Positions 1 through 7,451 of a stretch of DNA of 64,000 nucleotides are shown piece after piece. Each line of letters begins with the position of its first letter. The first letter of the stretch is position 1. The position numbers were made by a program, and so were the translations under genes. The notes beneath the pieces are model-generated. The model saw nothing but the letters and a program-made list of their open reading frames with translations. It ran no database searches and was not told where the DNA came from. Source of the DNA: an uncultured Lachnospiraceae bacterium (lineage in GTDB: Bacteria > Bacillota > Clostridia > Lachnospirales > Lachnospiraceae); contig CAJTSH010000008.1 of the NCBI GenBank assembly GCA_910578885.1, forward strand, positions 1 through 64,000. Reading direction: 5' to 3'.

Positions 1-37
1 CGTTCATCCTGAGCCAGGATCAAACTCTCATGTTAAA
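1..37 (-). rRNA. rrs: 16S ribosomal RNA, 5' end (partial)
   Basis: The reverse complement of the first bases contains the universal 16S start, including GAGTTTGATCCTGGCTCAG and then GATGAACG. The gene runs leftwards out of the window, so only its first few dozen bases are present. The mature 5' end at about position 37 is estimated by similarity to other Clostridia. Two tandem promoters lie upstream at about 258-286 and 340-371. Confidence 0.97.
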
Positions 38-410
38 AGTCTGATGCTTTCCAAGACTCGCTTGGCTAATATCCTACGTCTTTCGACGTTTTACTGTTTC
101 AAGGAGCTTTCCATAAGCTCTTGCAAGCTTACTTCCAGCTGTCCGTCCAATCTCTTGATTGGCTTGAATAATTCTCTTTTGAATCTTTCAAGGTTATTTC
201 ACTGTTCAGTTATCAAGGTTCGTTGTTGTTATCGTTGTCGCTGTTAGCAACTCGTTTAGTTTATCACATTCTTCGTTGCTTGTCAACAACTTTTTTAATT
301 TATTTTTTTGCTTTCTGCTTGTCTCTCGCAGTCAGCTTGATTATAATAGCGCATTATGTCGAATTTGTCAATACCTTTTTTCAAACTTTTTTTCGCTGTT
401 ATAATCGAGC
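38..410 (-). promoter_or_regulatory. rRNA operon leader with two tandem promoters
   Basis: No protein gene is visible here; this is the leader of the leftward rRNA operon. On the minus strand the distal promoter is TTGACA (366-371), a 17-base spacer, and TATTAT (343-348); an overlapping TATAAT lies at 340-345. The proximal promoter is TTGACA (281-286), 17 bases, and TAAACT (258-263). Tandem promoters of this kind are usual for rRNA operons. The 220 bases between the proximal promoter and 16S form the transcribed leader. Confidence 0.85.
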
Positions 411-499
411 GGAGAAGGAGGGATTTGAACCCTCGCGCCGCTGTTAACGACCTGCACCCTTTCCAGGGGTGTCCCTTCGGCCAGCTTGGGTACTTCTCC
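411..499 (-). tRNA. tRNA-Ser (anticodon GGA)
   Basis: The 89-base minus-strand sequence begins GGAGAAGTACCC and ends in the matching acceptor arm CTTCTCC. It has the long variable arm of a class II tRNA and a GTTCAAATC T-loop. The anticodon loop reads CTGGAAA, so the anticodon is GGA (serine, UCC/UCU). No CCA is encoded after the acceptor. It lies just upstream of the rRNA promoters and downstream of a second serine tRNA. Confidence 0.96.
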
Positions 500-566
500 G
501 AATAATCGCATCACAAAACCGGATGCATTTCATTATACAAAATTGCTATACTTATTCAGTATAAAC

Positions 567-651
567 GGAGAGGATGGGATTCGAACCCATGCGCCCTTTC
601 GGACAAACGGTTTTCAAGACCGCCTCGTTATGACCACTTCGATACCTCTCC
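567..651 (-). tRNA. tRNA-Ser (anticodon TGA)
   Basis: This is an 85-base class II tRNA on the minus strand, starting GGAGAGGTATCG and ending CATCCTCTCC. The T-arm is GGGTTCGAATCCC and the anticodon loop is CTTGAAA, giving anticodon TGA (serine, UCA). It is the first gene of a short Ser-tRNA pair leading into the rRNA operon, from a promoter at 756-784. Confidence 0.96.
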
Positions 652-755
652 TTATATTCCATGCTTCAACTGCGGACGTTAGGTTGTCCTACTCCAAAAC
701 GCAATAAACATGGAGCCTTTTTATTTACTGTTCTTTTCAAATCAGCGCAAAAATG

Positions 756-784
756 ATTCTATCATCATTGTGAACTTATGTCAA
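756..784 (-). promoter_or_regulatory. Promoter of the tRNA-Ser pair
   Basis: The minus strand reads TTGACA (779-784), a 17-base spacer, and TAGAAT (756-761). It sits about 100 bases upstream of tRNA-Ser(TGA) and points toward the tRNAs and rRNA. The rest of 652-874 holds no gene. Confidence 0.8.
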
Positions 785-814
785 GAAGTATTTTACATTT
801 TTTTCATTTTTTTT

Positions 815-867
815 AACAGTTCAGCTTATGACTTGACGCTTGCCGCAAATTTCTAAGCCGAACTGTT
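815..867. repeat. Inverted repeat downstream of ispD
   Basis: Arms at 815-828 (aacagttcagctta) and 854-867 (taagccgaactgtt) are complementary at 13 of 14 positions, around a 25-base loop. The hairpin follows the ispD stop on the minus strand but is followed there by A residues rather than T, so it is not a typical intrinsic terminator in that direction. Similar AACAGTTC/GAACTGTT hairpins occur at 33559-33593 and, in variant form, at 19794-19824. Confidence 0.6.
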
Positions 868-874
868 ACGTTTC

Positions 875-1564
875 CTATTGTTTCGCATTTAAAAAAGCTT
901 CTGCGATCAGCATATCTTCCGGTGTTGTAATTTTGATATTACGATAACTCCCTTCAATTAACGTTACCGGAACTTGGCACATTTTTTCTACCACCATAGC
1001 ATCATCTGTAATTGCAGCGTCCTCCTGCAAAAGCATTTTCTCATAAGCATGTGAAATTAATGGGCAGGAAAACGCCTGCGGAGTCTGCACCATCCAGACA
1101 TTGTTTCTCTCTGGTGTTTCTTTTACAATATCTTTCTCATCCGTTATCTTAATGGTATCTTTTACATGCATGCCGACTGCACACGCATTTGTCTTCCTCA
1201 CGGTTTCCATTGTCCTCGCAATGATTTCTTCCGTCACAAAAGGTCTGGCACCATCGTGAATCAATACATAATCAGTGTCTGTAACTGCCTGAAGTCCACA
1301 AAAGACAGAATGGTAGCGTTCTTTACCTCCAGCTACTATCTTTCCCACTTTTGAAAATCCATATGCTTCTACAATCTCTTTTCGGCAATATTCTTCTTCT
1401 CCCTGCCCTGTCACTAGAATCACTTCATCCACCGGGCTCTTTTCAAATGCTTCTAATGAATATGTAATTACCGGTCTGCCATTTAAAAGCAGATACTGTT
1501 TATGGGTTCCGATGTTCATCCGGCTCCCTTTCCCGGCAGACAATACAATTGCTGTAAATTTCAT
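875..1564 (-). CDS. ispD: 2-C-methyl-D-erythritol 4-phosphate cytidylyltransferase
   Basis: The 229-residue protein has the usual length of IspD, the third enzyme of the MEP isoprenoid pathway, which joins CTP and MEP to give CDP-methylerythritol. The N-terminal nucleotide-binding motif SAGKGSRM (residues 9-16) is followed by HKQY (21-24). The sequence LIHDGARPF at 101-109 is the family's metal and sugar-phosphate site region. KDTIK and a C-terminal NIKITTPEDM segment also fit IspD. The start has GAGAGGTAGAA before the ATG, and this ribosome binding site overlaps the stop of tsaD, so the two genes are probably cotranscribed. It is the last gene of the leftward group. Confidence 0.95.
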   Translation of the reverse strand: MKFTAIVLSAGKGSRMNIGTHKQYLLLNGRPVITYSLEAFEKSPVDEVILVTGQGEEEYCRKEIVEAYGFSKVGKIVAGGKERYHSVFCGLQAVTDTDYVLIHDGARPFVTEEIIARTMETVRKTNACAVGMHVKDTIKITDEKDIVKETPERNNVWMVQTPQAFSCPLISHAYEKMLLQEDAAITDDAMVVEKMCQVPVTLIEGSYRNIKITTPEDMLIAEAFLNAKQ

Positions 1565-1566
1565 TT

Positions 1567-2598
1567 CTACCTCTCCCCCAGTTTTAGGTTCGGCACCGCA
1601 TTCAGGTCGAGTCCAGACCGTGTTCCTGCCATGTATTCGTAGTATGCCGCCGCGCCTATCATTGCCGCATTATCCGTACAATAAACAGGAGAAGGATGAT
1701 AGAATTCCACACCTTTCTCTTCACAGGCAATTCTCATGCCCTCCCGCAGCGTGCCGTTTGATGCTACTCCGCCTGCTATGGCAAACTTTTTCACTCCATA
1801 GGTATCAACGGCATGCATCGCATTGCCAATCAGTACATCCGTTACCGCTTTCTGGAAGGAAGCCGCTATATCCGTCTGCACAATCGGAATATTTTTCATC
1901 TGACAGCTATTCAAATAGTTAAGGACTGCCGACTTTAAACCGCTAAAGCTAAAGTCATATTCCCCGTCTGCCACCTTAGGACGCGGAAATTCCACCGCAT
2001 GAGGATTCCCTTCATGCGATACCTTCTCTATTTTAGGTCCGCCCGGATATCCGAGCCCAATGGCCCGCGCCACCTTGTCAAAAGCTTCTCCTGCTGCATC
2101 ATCTCTCGTTCTCCCCAATATCTTATAGCTTCTGTAGTCCTCTACTTTTACTAAATGTGTATGACCGCCAGATACCACCAGACACAAAAAAGGCGGCTCT
2201 AATTCCTTATTCTCTATATAATTGGCACAAATATGTCCCTCAATATGGTGTACGCCAATCAACGGCAGCTTCCTTGCATAACTGATTGCCTTTGCTTCTG
2301 CCACGCCGACCAGCAGCGCACCGACCAGTCCCGGTCCATAGGTCACTGCAATGGCATCTATCTCTGACCAATCCGCCTCTGCCGTCTCCATTGCCTCTGT
2401 TATCACCTGATTGATTTTCTCAATATGTTTTCTGGATGCAATTTCTGGCACTACACCGCCATATAGGGTATGAAGTGCAATCTGAGAAGATATGATATTG
2501 CTCCTGACCTCACGTCCATTGACCACTACCGCCGCCGCTGTTTCATCACAGGAGCTTTCGATTGCAAGAATCGCAATCTCTCCCTGTTCTTTCATCAT
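1567..2598 (-). CDS. tsaD: tRNA N6-threonylcarbamoyladenosine transferase TsaD
   Basis: The 343-residue ASKHA-fold protein transfers threonylcarbamoyl from TC-AMP to A37 of ANN-decoding tRNAs. The N-terminal phosphate loop AIESSCDETA lies near residues 12-21. The metal-binding HxxxH is H118/H122 (HIEGH), and SGGHTHLV and AGGVASNGTLR are the later nucleotide motifs. The start ATG follows GGAGGAGAAGATTAG and directly abuts the stop of the upstream gene. Its partners tsaB and tsaE lie 2.4-3.5 kb upstream on the same strand. Confidence 0.97.
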   Translation of the reverse strand: MMKEQGEIAILAIESSCDETAAAVVVNGREVRSNIISSQIALHTLYGGVVPEIASRKHIEKINQVITEAMETAEADWSEIDAIAVTYGPGLVGALLVGVAEAKAISYARKLPLIGVHHIEGHICANYIENKELEPPFLCLVVSGGHTHLVKVEDYRSYKILGRTRDDAAGEAFDKVARAIGLGYPGGPKIEKVSHEGNPHAVEFPRPKVADGEYDFSFSGLKSAVLNYLNSCQMKNIPIVQTDIAASFQKAVTDVLIGNAMHAVDTYGVKKFAIAGGVASNGTLREGMRIACEEKGVEFYHPSPVYCTDNAAMIGAAAYYEYMAGTRSGLDLNAVPNLKLGER

Positions 2599-3177
2599 CT
2601 AATCTTCTCCTCCTACCAAGGAAAATCCTAAAATTTTCCAGTTCTCCGCTTCGTCTTTTCGGAGCACATAGCACTGTGTGGTACGGCTGAAATCGCCGTT
2701 GTCCCCTTCCTTCATAAAATAGGAAGCATTGACATAGGCGCACTCTCTGCCCCCGACCGTCTTATACTGAACGTCATTGCTGTCCGACACTGTTGTCGTA
2801 GCAATTTTCTTTCCCTGCAAAGTAAACGATGCCGCTTCTTTTTTCAGGTTCTCAAAAAATTCATCTTCCATATTGACTTCCTTAAGCTCTTCATCCATCA
2901 GCATTCGCATCTTCTCGCTTAGACCATGAAGCTGATCATCCGTGTATTCCTCATTATACAAACAGCCTAGAATCCTGTTATAGAATGTAACGACTTCTCT
3001 CGGCGTCATCGGATAAGATTTCTCTAAATCCTTCGCCAATACCTTCTCAACCTCCGTCAGCTCTGTTCCATTTTCTACGTTTTTTCCCGCTCTGCTGCTA
3101 GACAAATAGTAATAAGCGCCTACCACAAGCCCGATACAGATGATTGCAACTATAAGTCCCGATATCTTTTTTTTCAT
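2599..3177 (-). CDS. Membrane-anchored hypothetical protein (DUF6715-like)
   Basis: This 192-residue protein has one N-terminal membrane segment (about residues 5-27, SGLIVAIICIGLVVGAYYYL) and then a soluble extracellular domain containing an NTF2-like or SnoaL-like pattern (TFYNRILGCLYNEEYTDDQL, later TTQCYVLRK). It lacks a lipobox. The ATG at 3177 is preferred over one six bases upstream because GGAGG then sits seven bases away and the start overlaps the rnz stop as ATGA. It resembles small Lachnospiraceae proteins annotated DUF6715. Its function is unknown; position between rnz and tsaD is the only context. Confidence 0.75.
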   Translation of the reverse strand: MKKKISGLIVAIICIGLVVGAYYYLSSSRAGKNVENGTELTEVEKVLAKDLEKSYPMTPREVVTFYNRILGCLYNEEYTDDQLHGLSEKMRMLMDEELKEVNMEDEFFENLKKEAASFTLQGKKIATTTVSDSNDVQYKTVGGRECAYVNASYFMKEGDNGDFSRTTQCYVLRKDEAENWKILGFSLVGGED

Positions 3178-4091
3178 ATGCATTCCTCCTTAAAATCCAG
3201 TTCTACCGACATTCCGTCTTTCCCTAAAACCGCCTGTGGAAATATCTTATGCACCTCGTCCATATAGCTTTCTGCACGAACCAGAGACGGACTAAAATGC
3301 GTCAGCCACATTTCTTCCACCCCTGCTTCCTTTGCCATCTCTGCCGCCTCATAAAAGGTCATATGCTTATATTGTTTCGCTTTTGCCAGTTTTTCTTTTT
3401 CTGCATACATTCCTTCACAGATGAACAAATCAGAGCCTTTCGCATGCTCTACAATGGAACTGGTTGGTCTGGTGTCCGTACAATATGTGACTTTTATCCC
3501 TTTTCTCGGTGCGCCAAGAACCATATCAGGTGTATATATCTGTCCGTCCTCTTCTACTGTATTTCCCTTTTGAAGAATGCTCCAATATTTTTGGGGAATC
3601 TGATACTGGTTCGCAGACTCCACAGAAAACCGCCCTGCCCGCCTGATTTCTAAGGTATAGCCATAGCAAATGACATTGTGGTTGACTCGAAACGCCTGAA
3701 TCCGATATCCGTTGATATCTATCGTCTGCTCCGGTTCCGTCAGCTCAATATACTGGATATCAAAAGGCAGCTCCGGCGCAATCATACGCAGCGCGTTTAC
3801 CACTCGCTTCAACCCCTTCGGTCCAATCATCGTAAGCGGCTCGGTCCGCTCTGCATTTCCCATTGTCAGCAATATTCCTGGTAAGCCGCTGATATGGTCT
3901 GCATGATAGTGCGTAAAACACATTACATCGACAGGCTTGAAGCTCCATCCTTTTTCTTTTACCGCTATCTGAGTGCCCTCTCCACAGTCAATCATAAGAC
4001 TGCTGCCATTATATCTTGTCATCAGGGAGGTCAGCCACCTGTATGGCAGCGGCATCATCCCCCCGGTTCCCAATAAACAGACATCTAACAT
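3174..4091 (-). CDS. rnz: Ribonuclease Z
   Basis: This 305-residue metallo-beta-lactamase-fold enzyme removes 3' trailers from tRNA precursors that lack an encoded CCA. The signature zinc motif is H61-Y-H63-A-D65-H66, followed by HISGLPG. Later metal ligands fit VNH (about 149), the CTDTRPT segment and LTHFSP near the C-terminus. Start ATG follows GGAGGAAATAAA. It overlaps the next gene by four bases, implying an operon with the DUF6715-like gene, tsaD and ispD. Confidence 0.93.
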   Translation of the reverse strand: MLDVCLLGTGGMMPLPYRWLTSLMTRYNGSSLMIDCGEGTQIAVKEKGWSFKPVDVMCFTHYHADHISGLPGILLTMGNAERTEPLTMIGPKGLKRVVNALRMIAPELPFDIQYIELTEPEQTIDINGYRIQAFRVNHNVICYGYTLEIRRAGRFSVESANQYQIPQKYWSILQKGNTVEEDGQIYTPDMVLGAPRKGIKVTYCTDTRPTSSIVEHAKGSDLFICEGMYAEKEKLAKAKQYKHMTFYEAAEMAKEAGVEEMWLTHFSPSLVRAESYMDEVHKIFPQAVLGKDGMSVELDFKEECI

Positions 4092-4194
4092 TTTATTTCC
4101 TCCAGCCCCTATTCCAGACTTATGCCAATAGGGAATGCAGCCGGCGTCTGTCCAATCGCAATAGTCCAGTCTTGAACCAATCTATTACGTCCAA

Positions 4195-4419
4195 TCACAG
4201 AAGCTCCGTCGCATTTTTTATTTCAGGCTGAATTGCAAAATTTTCCAGCCATGTGTCATAACATTCCTCACACACAAAAAATTCATGTATGATTCCATCT
4301 TTTTTCGAAAAATAACCCCATTGTTTCTTCACATGAAGTAAATCTTTTTCCACCGTATTTCCAGAAGCAAGGAAACGTTTTCCACAGCAATTACAGGTTA
4401 TGCTTGTATTCTCGTTCAT
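4195..4419 (-). CDS. Small zinc-ribbon protein
   Basis: The 74-residue protein has CNCCG near the N-terminus (Cys 9, 11 and 12) and CEEC in the second half, a likely treble-clef or zinc-ribbon site. Cytoplasmic, with no membrane segment. The start is supported by GGAGG nine bases upstream of ATG. I do not recognise a specific family. The 103 bases between it and rnz contain only the rnz ribosome binding site. Confidence 0.7.
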   Translation of the reverse strand: MNENTSITCNCCGKRFLASGNTVEKDLLHVKKQWGYFSKKDGIIHEFFVCEECYDTWLENFAIQPEIKNATELL

Positions 4420-4507
4420 TTTGATGATCCTCCCATTTGCATGATTCTTAGGTCTTCCCCCTCAAATCGAAAGTATAAACGAATCATTTCCTGTCGAATA
4501 GTGGGAA

Positions 4508-4939
4508 TTACTGGTTCATCATTACAATGGCATCTTCTTTTGGATTTTGGTAGAAATTCTTTCGGATTCCGCCGGGCGTAAAACCCAGCTTTTGATATAG
4601 CTTGATGGCTCCTGCGTTGGAAGCACGAACCTCCAGAATAAAACTTCTGACGCCAAACGCCCCCGCCTCTTCCATCAAAGTCTGTACTAGCTTTCCTGCA
4701 ATTCCCTGTCTCCTGCGTTCAGGCGCAACTGCTACATTGGTTATTTCCCCTTCATCTGCCGCCAGATAGATTCCACAGTACCCCCATATCTGTCCATCTT
4801 CCTTAGCTGTCAAAAAGATTACATTTTTCATGTTTAGTGTATCATAAAATCCCTGTTCGCTCCAAGGCATTGAGAAAATACTTTTCTCCAGCTCTGCCAC
4901 TTTTGGGATTTCTTCTCGTGTCATCTTTGCAATTTCCAT
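4508..4939 (-). CDS. rimI: Ribosomal protein S18 alanine N-acetyltransferase (RimI-type GNAT)
   Basis: This 143-residue GNAT acetyltransferase acetylates the N-terminal alanine of a ribosomal protein with acetyl-CoA. The acetyl-CoA loop is RRRQGIAGKL at about residues 75-84, preceded by ITNVAVAPE and followed by LEVRASNAGAIKLYQKLGF, which is characteristic of RimI. A TTG codon three bases upstream (4942) is an alternative start. It follows tsaB by a few bases, a linkage conserved across many Firmicutes. Confidence 0.92.
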   Translation of the reverse strand: MEIAKMTREEIPKVAELEKSIFSMPWSEQGFYDTLNMKNVIFLTAKEDGQIWGYCGIYLAADEGEITNVAVAPERRRQGIAGKLVQTLMEEAGAFGVRSFILEVRASNAGAIKLYQKLGFTPGGIRKNFYQNPKEDAIVMMNQ

Positions 4940-4943
4940 CAAT

Positions 4944-5642
4944 CTAGCGCTTCTCCATTCTCTCCCGCTCCGCCTGAGAAAGTCTCAGGTAATCCGGTGC
5001 ATGTGCTTCCGCCGTCTCCATCCTGCCCTCACGGTAATATTCCTGTGCGAGCGCCCCCACGCTTGCCGCCCGCTGCTTATTCATATGCGGCGGTGCAAAA
5101 TCATAAGAAACCATGCAGTTTGCCTGAATATACTCCGTAAACACGGCTGTCCCATCTCCAAGAAATGTGACCGGACGTCCAGTATCATTGACCGTATTGA
5201 TAATTTCATCAATGCCTACCGCACACTGCTTGCGCAAAATCTGCATCCCGCCTTCTGTAAATTCATATAGACCTGTATACGTCTGGTTCCGCCTTGCGTC
5301 CATCAATGGGCATACCAGCCATTTATGTCCATACAGATTGTATGCAAGAGCGTCTACCGTAGGCACATGAATCAACGGTTTCTCCAATGCCAGACCCAGC
5401 CCTTTGGCAGTTGCGGAGCCAATCCTAAGTCCTGTAAATGAACCGGGACCTCCCGCCACAGCAATCGCATCTACTGTATTCAGGTCCAGCTCTATCATCT
5501 TTGCGACCTCATCCAGCATTGGAAGCAGTGTCTGTGAATGGGTCTTTTTATAATTTATGGTAAATTCTCCGCACAGGTTATCATCTTCCACCACCGCCAC
5601 GCTGGCAACCAGACCGGAACTGTCTAAGGCAAGTATCTTCAT
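4944..5642 (-). CDS. tsaB: tRNA threonylcarbamoyladenosine biosynthesis protein TsaB
   Basis: The 232-residue protein is an inactive ASKHA-fold paralogue of TsaD and scaffolds the t6A complex with TsaD and TsaE. The N-terminus MKILALDSSG and the central AGGPGSFTGLRIG motif are diagnostic. The ATG overlaps the tsaE stop as ATGA, so the two are translationally coupled. Confidence 0.95.
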   Translation of the reverse strand: MKILALDSSGLVASVAVVEDDNLCGEFTINYKKTHSQTLLPMLDEVAKMIELDLNTVDAIAVAGGPGSFTGLRIGSATAKGLGLALEKPLIHVPTVDALAYNLYGHKWLVCPLMDARRNQTYTGLYEFTEGGMQILRKQCAVGIDEIINTVNDTGRPVTFLGDGTAVFTEYIQANCMVSYDFAPPHMNKQRAASVGALAQEYYREGRMETAEAHAPDYLRLSQAERERMEKR

Positions 5643-6070
5643 CGCATCACCTCTTTTATTGTTATTCTCCGATAGTCAAAGCCTTTTTCCAAGTCTTTCG
5701 CTATGGTAATCTCCCGGTAACGCTCCGGAAGTATCTCTTCTATCAGATTCGCCCATTCTATCATGGTAACTCCTTCCCCATAGAAGCAGTCCTCATAGCC
5801 AATCTCGTCCATTTCTTCAATATCTCCAATCCGATAGACATCGAAGTGATAAAAAGGCAGACGTCCTCCTTCATAAATTTGTACGATCGTAAATGTGGGA
5901 CTGCAGATCGGTTCCTGAATTCCAAGTCCTTCCGCCATTCCTTGTGTAAACACCGTTTTCCCCACTCCCAAATCTCCGATTAAAGTATATACCTCGCCCG
6001 CCTGCGCTTCTTTTCCTATTTTCTCACCTAATGCTGCCGTCTCCTCGGCAGAATACGTCTCATATAACAT
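5639..6070 (-). CDS. tsaE: tRNA threonylcarbamoyladenosine biosynthesis ATPase TsaE
   Basis: The 143-residue P-loop ATPase of the t6A complex has Walker A GDLGVGKT at residues 32-39, then SPTF in switch I and FYHFDVYRI, the Walker B-like DxYR motif. A longer open frame reaching 6121 exists, but the ATG at 6070 has GGAGGTAATACG directly upstream and begins just after the stop of the preceding gene, so it is chosen here. Confidence 0.95.
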   Translation of the reverse strand: MLYETYSAEETAALGEKIGKEAQAGEVYTLIGDLGVGKTVFTQGMAEGLGIQEPICSPTFTIVQIYEGGRLPFYHFDVYRIGDIEEMDEIGYEDCFYGEGVTMIEWANLIEEILPERYREITIAKDLEKGFDYRRITIKEVMR

Positions 6071-6074
6071 CGTA

Positions 6075-6575
6075 TTACCTCCGAATGCAATAACGGTACT
6101 TTTCCAGATTCTGCTTAGCAATCTCTTTCAATGAATCATATTTATCTCCCAGCGCTGTCCTGGGAATGATATAAGCATTGATTCTCGTACTGTATATTAA
6201 TACGTTATGCTTCGTTGCCGTTATCTTATAGACCTGTTTCCACGGAAGAGTTGCAGATTCTCCATTCTGGGACACCGTTACGCCTTCCTCTTCTACCGTA
6301 TAGTGCAAAGTGTTCCGAAGCTGCTCGGACATTTTGAACTGCCGCTTTGTGGAAAGTTTCAAGGAAAATGGCACATAGACTAAAAATGCAATTCCTAACA
6401 GTACATACAATACCGTATAGACGCTTTCTACCTCTCCTCTTGTAATAACTGCCGCCACAAATGCCGCAATCGCTATCAATATGGAGAAAATCCCCTGAAA
6501 TCCCGTATAATTATGATACATGCTGAAACGATACATATCCTGCTCTGTCAGATCCACGTCAAATTCTATCTGCAT
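6075..6575 (-). CDS. YcxB-like membrane protein
   Basis: This 166-residue protein has two adjacent membrane helices (about residues 30-52 and 55-75) and a C-terminal cytoplasmic beta-rich domain with TLPWKQVYKI and IPRTAL, the pattern of the YcxB-like (PH-like) domain. Start at 6575 follows AAGGAGAAGAAAGCAC; an upstream in-frame ATG lacks a site. The first gene of the tsaE-tsaB-rimI operon. The role of the family is not established. Confidence 0.75.
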   Translation of the reverse strand: MQIEFDVDLTEQDMYRFSMYHNYTGFQGIFSILIAIAAFVAAVITRGEVESVYTVLYVLLGIAFLVYVPFSLKLSTKRQFKMSEQLRNTLHYTVEEEGVTVSQNGESATLPWKQVYKITATKHNVLIYSTRINAYIIPRTALGDKYDSLKEIAKQNLEKYRYCIRR

Positions 6576-6644
6576 GTGCTTTCTTCTCCTTTGCCGCCAC
6601 ATTCTATCTCTAATATCGGTAATATCTCTTCATAAATAAAGCAA

Positions 6645-6726
6645 AATGCTATACTTCCAAGGTCAGCTCAGATAATACCTGCGCTTTCCCTGATAGAAGT
6701 ATAGCATTATTTTTACATTTAGACAA
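6645..6726 (-). promoter_or_regulatory. Promoter of the ycxB-tsaE-tsaB-rimI operon inside a long inverted repeat
   Basis: The minus strand shows TTGTCT (6721-6726), a 17-base spacer ending TGC, and TATACT (6698-6703), a good extended -10 promoter. A perfect 13-base inverted repeat (aatgctatacttc at 6645-6657, gaagtatagcatt at 6696-6708) includes this -10 element, with 38 bases between arms. The repeat could instead be an operator, or a weak terminator for the transporter gene that ends at 6735. Confidence 0.6.
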
Positions 6727-6734
6727 ATCTTTTG

Positions 6735-7376
6735 TTATTTATTTCTACCGCCCGTTCCTTTGATCAGAGGAGAAATGTGCTTATAAATCAAAAATGTCAA
6801 CAGTACGTTGCATAAGCCCTTTAGAAATGTAAACGGCATATTAAACGCTATGAGATAAGGCAGCATCGTGTCCCATGTGATGTCAATCGGCAATATCTTT
6901 GCCGCCGTCTGGTACGCCTCCATAATCGTTTCCTTCGGCATAAAATTATAATAAATCGGATACACCAAAATGTAATTAGAAAACACGCTGATTACCGCCA
7001 TACACGCAGCTCCGATAAATGCGCCAACCAATGCGCTTGTCTTTGTCTTTTTCCTCTGATATAAAATTCCGGCAGGAAGCACAAATGCCGCTCCTAAAAT
7101 GAAGTTTGAAAGCTCTCCCACCCCTCCTGTACTCGTCATGGTAAGATGTATCAGATTCTTAATCAGGCAGATTACTACTCCGCTGACCGGTCCCATCGCA
7201 AACGCTCCAACCAATGCCGGAAGCTCGGATAAATCCAGTTTGATAAAAACCGGCATGAGCGGAACCGAAAAGTCCAAAAACATGAGGACAAATGCGATGG
7301 CGCTCAGCATTGCCGTCATCGTCATATAGCGGACATTGATTCTTTTTGCGGTTCTCTTCTTCTCCATATCTCTCAT
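6735..7376 (-). CDS. ribU: ECF transporter S component, RibU-type riboflavin transporter
   Basis: This 213-residue membrane protein has about six helices. Features typical of RibU, the substrate-binding S component that delivers riboflavin with the shared EcfAAT module, are the N-terminal basic helix start, KLDLSELPALVGAF, GPVSGVVICLIKNLIHL and NYILVYPIYYNFMP. The energising EcfA/EcfT genes are not in the window. An alternative ATG lies nine bases inside (7367). The promoter is only about 30 bases upstream, so an FMN riboswitch is not present. Confidence 0.85.
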   Translation of the reverse strand: MRDMEKKRTAKRINVRYMTMTAMLSAIAFVLMFLDFSVPLMPVFIKLDLSELPALVGAFAMGPVSGVVICLIKNLIHLTMTSTGGVGELSNFILGAAFVLPAGILYQRKKTKTSALVGAFIGAACMAVISVFSNYILVYPIYYNFMPKETIMEAYQTAAKILPIDITWDTMLPYLIAFNMPFTFLKGLCNVLLTFLIYKHISPLIKGTGGRNK

Positions 7377-7410
7377 TGCCTTTCCAATTCTACAAAAAAG
7401 TCACGGACTT

Positions 7411-7439
7411 ATTATATGCATATGAAAGACATCTGTCAA
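7411..7439 (-). promoter_or_regulatory. Consensus promoter for ribU
   Basis: On the minus strand TTGACA (7434-7439), exactly 17 bases, and TATAAT (7411-7416) form a perfect sigma-A promoter. The predicted start of transcription is about 28 bases from the ribU ATG, leaving no room for a riboswitch. Confidence 0.9.
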
Positions 7440-7451
7440 CATAGTTACATG

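Noticed and set aside
815..867. Intrinsic terminator of ispD
   Set aside because: The stem is followed by A residues on the minus strand, so the T run is on the wrong side for leftward transcription.
6735..7439. FMN riboswitch upstream of ribU
   Set aside because: The consensus promoter puts the transcription start about 28 bases before the ATG, too short for an FMN aptamer, and no aptamer motifs are seen.
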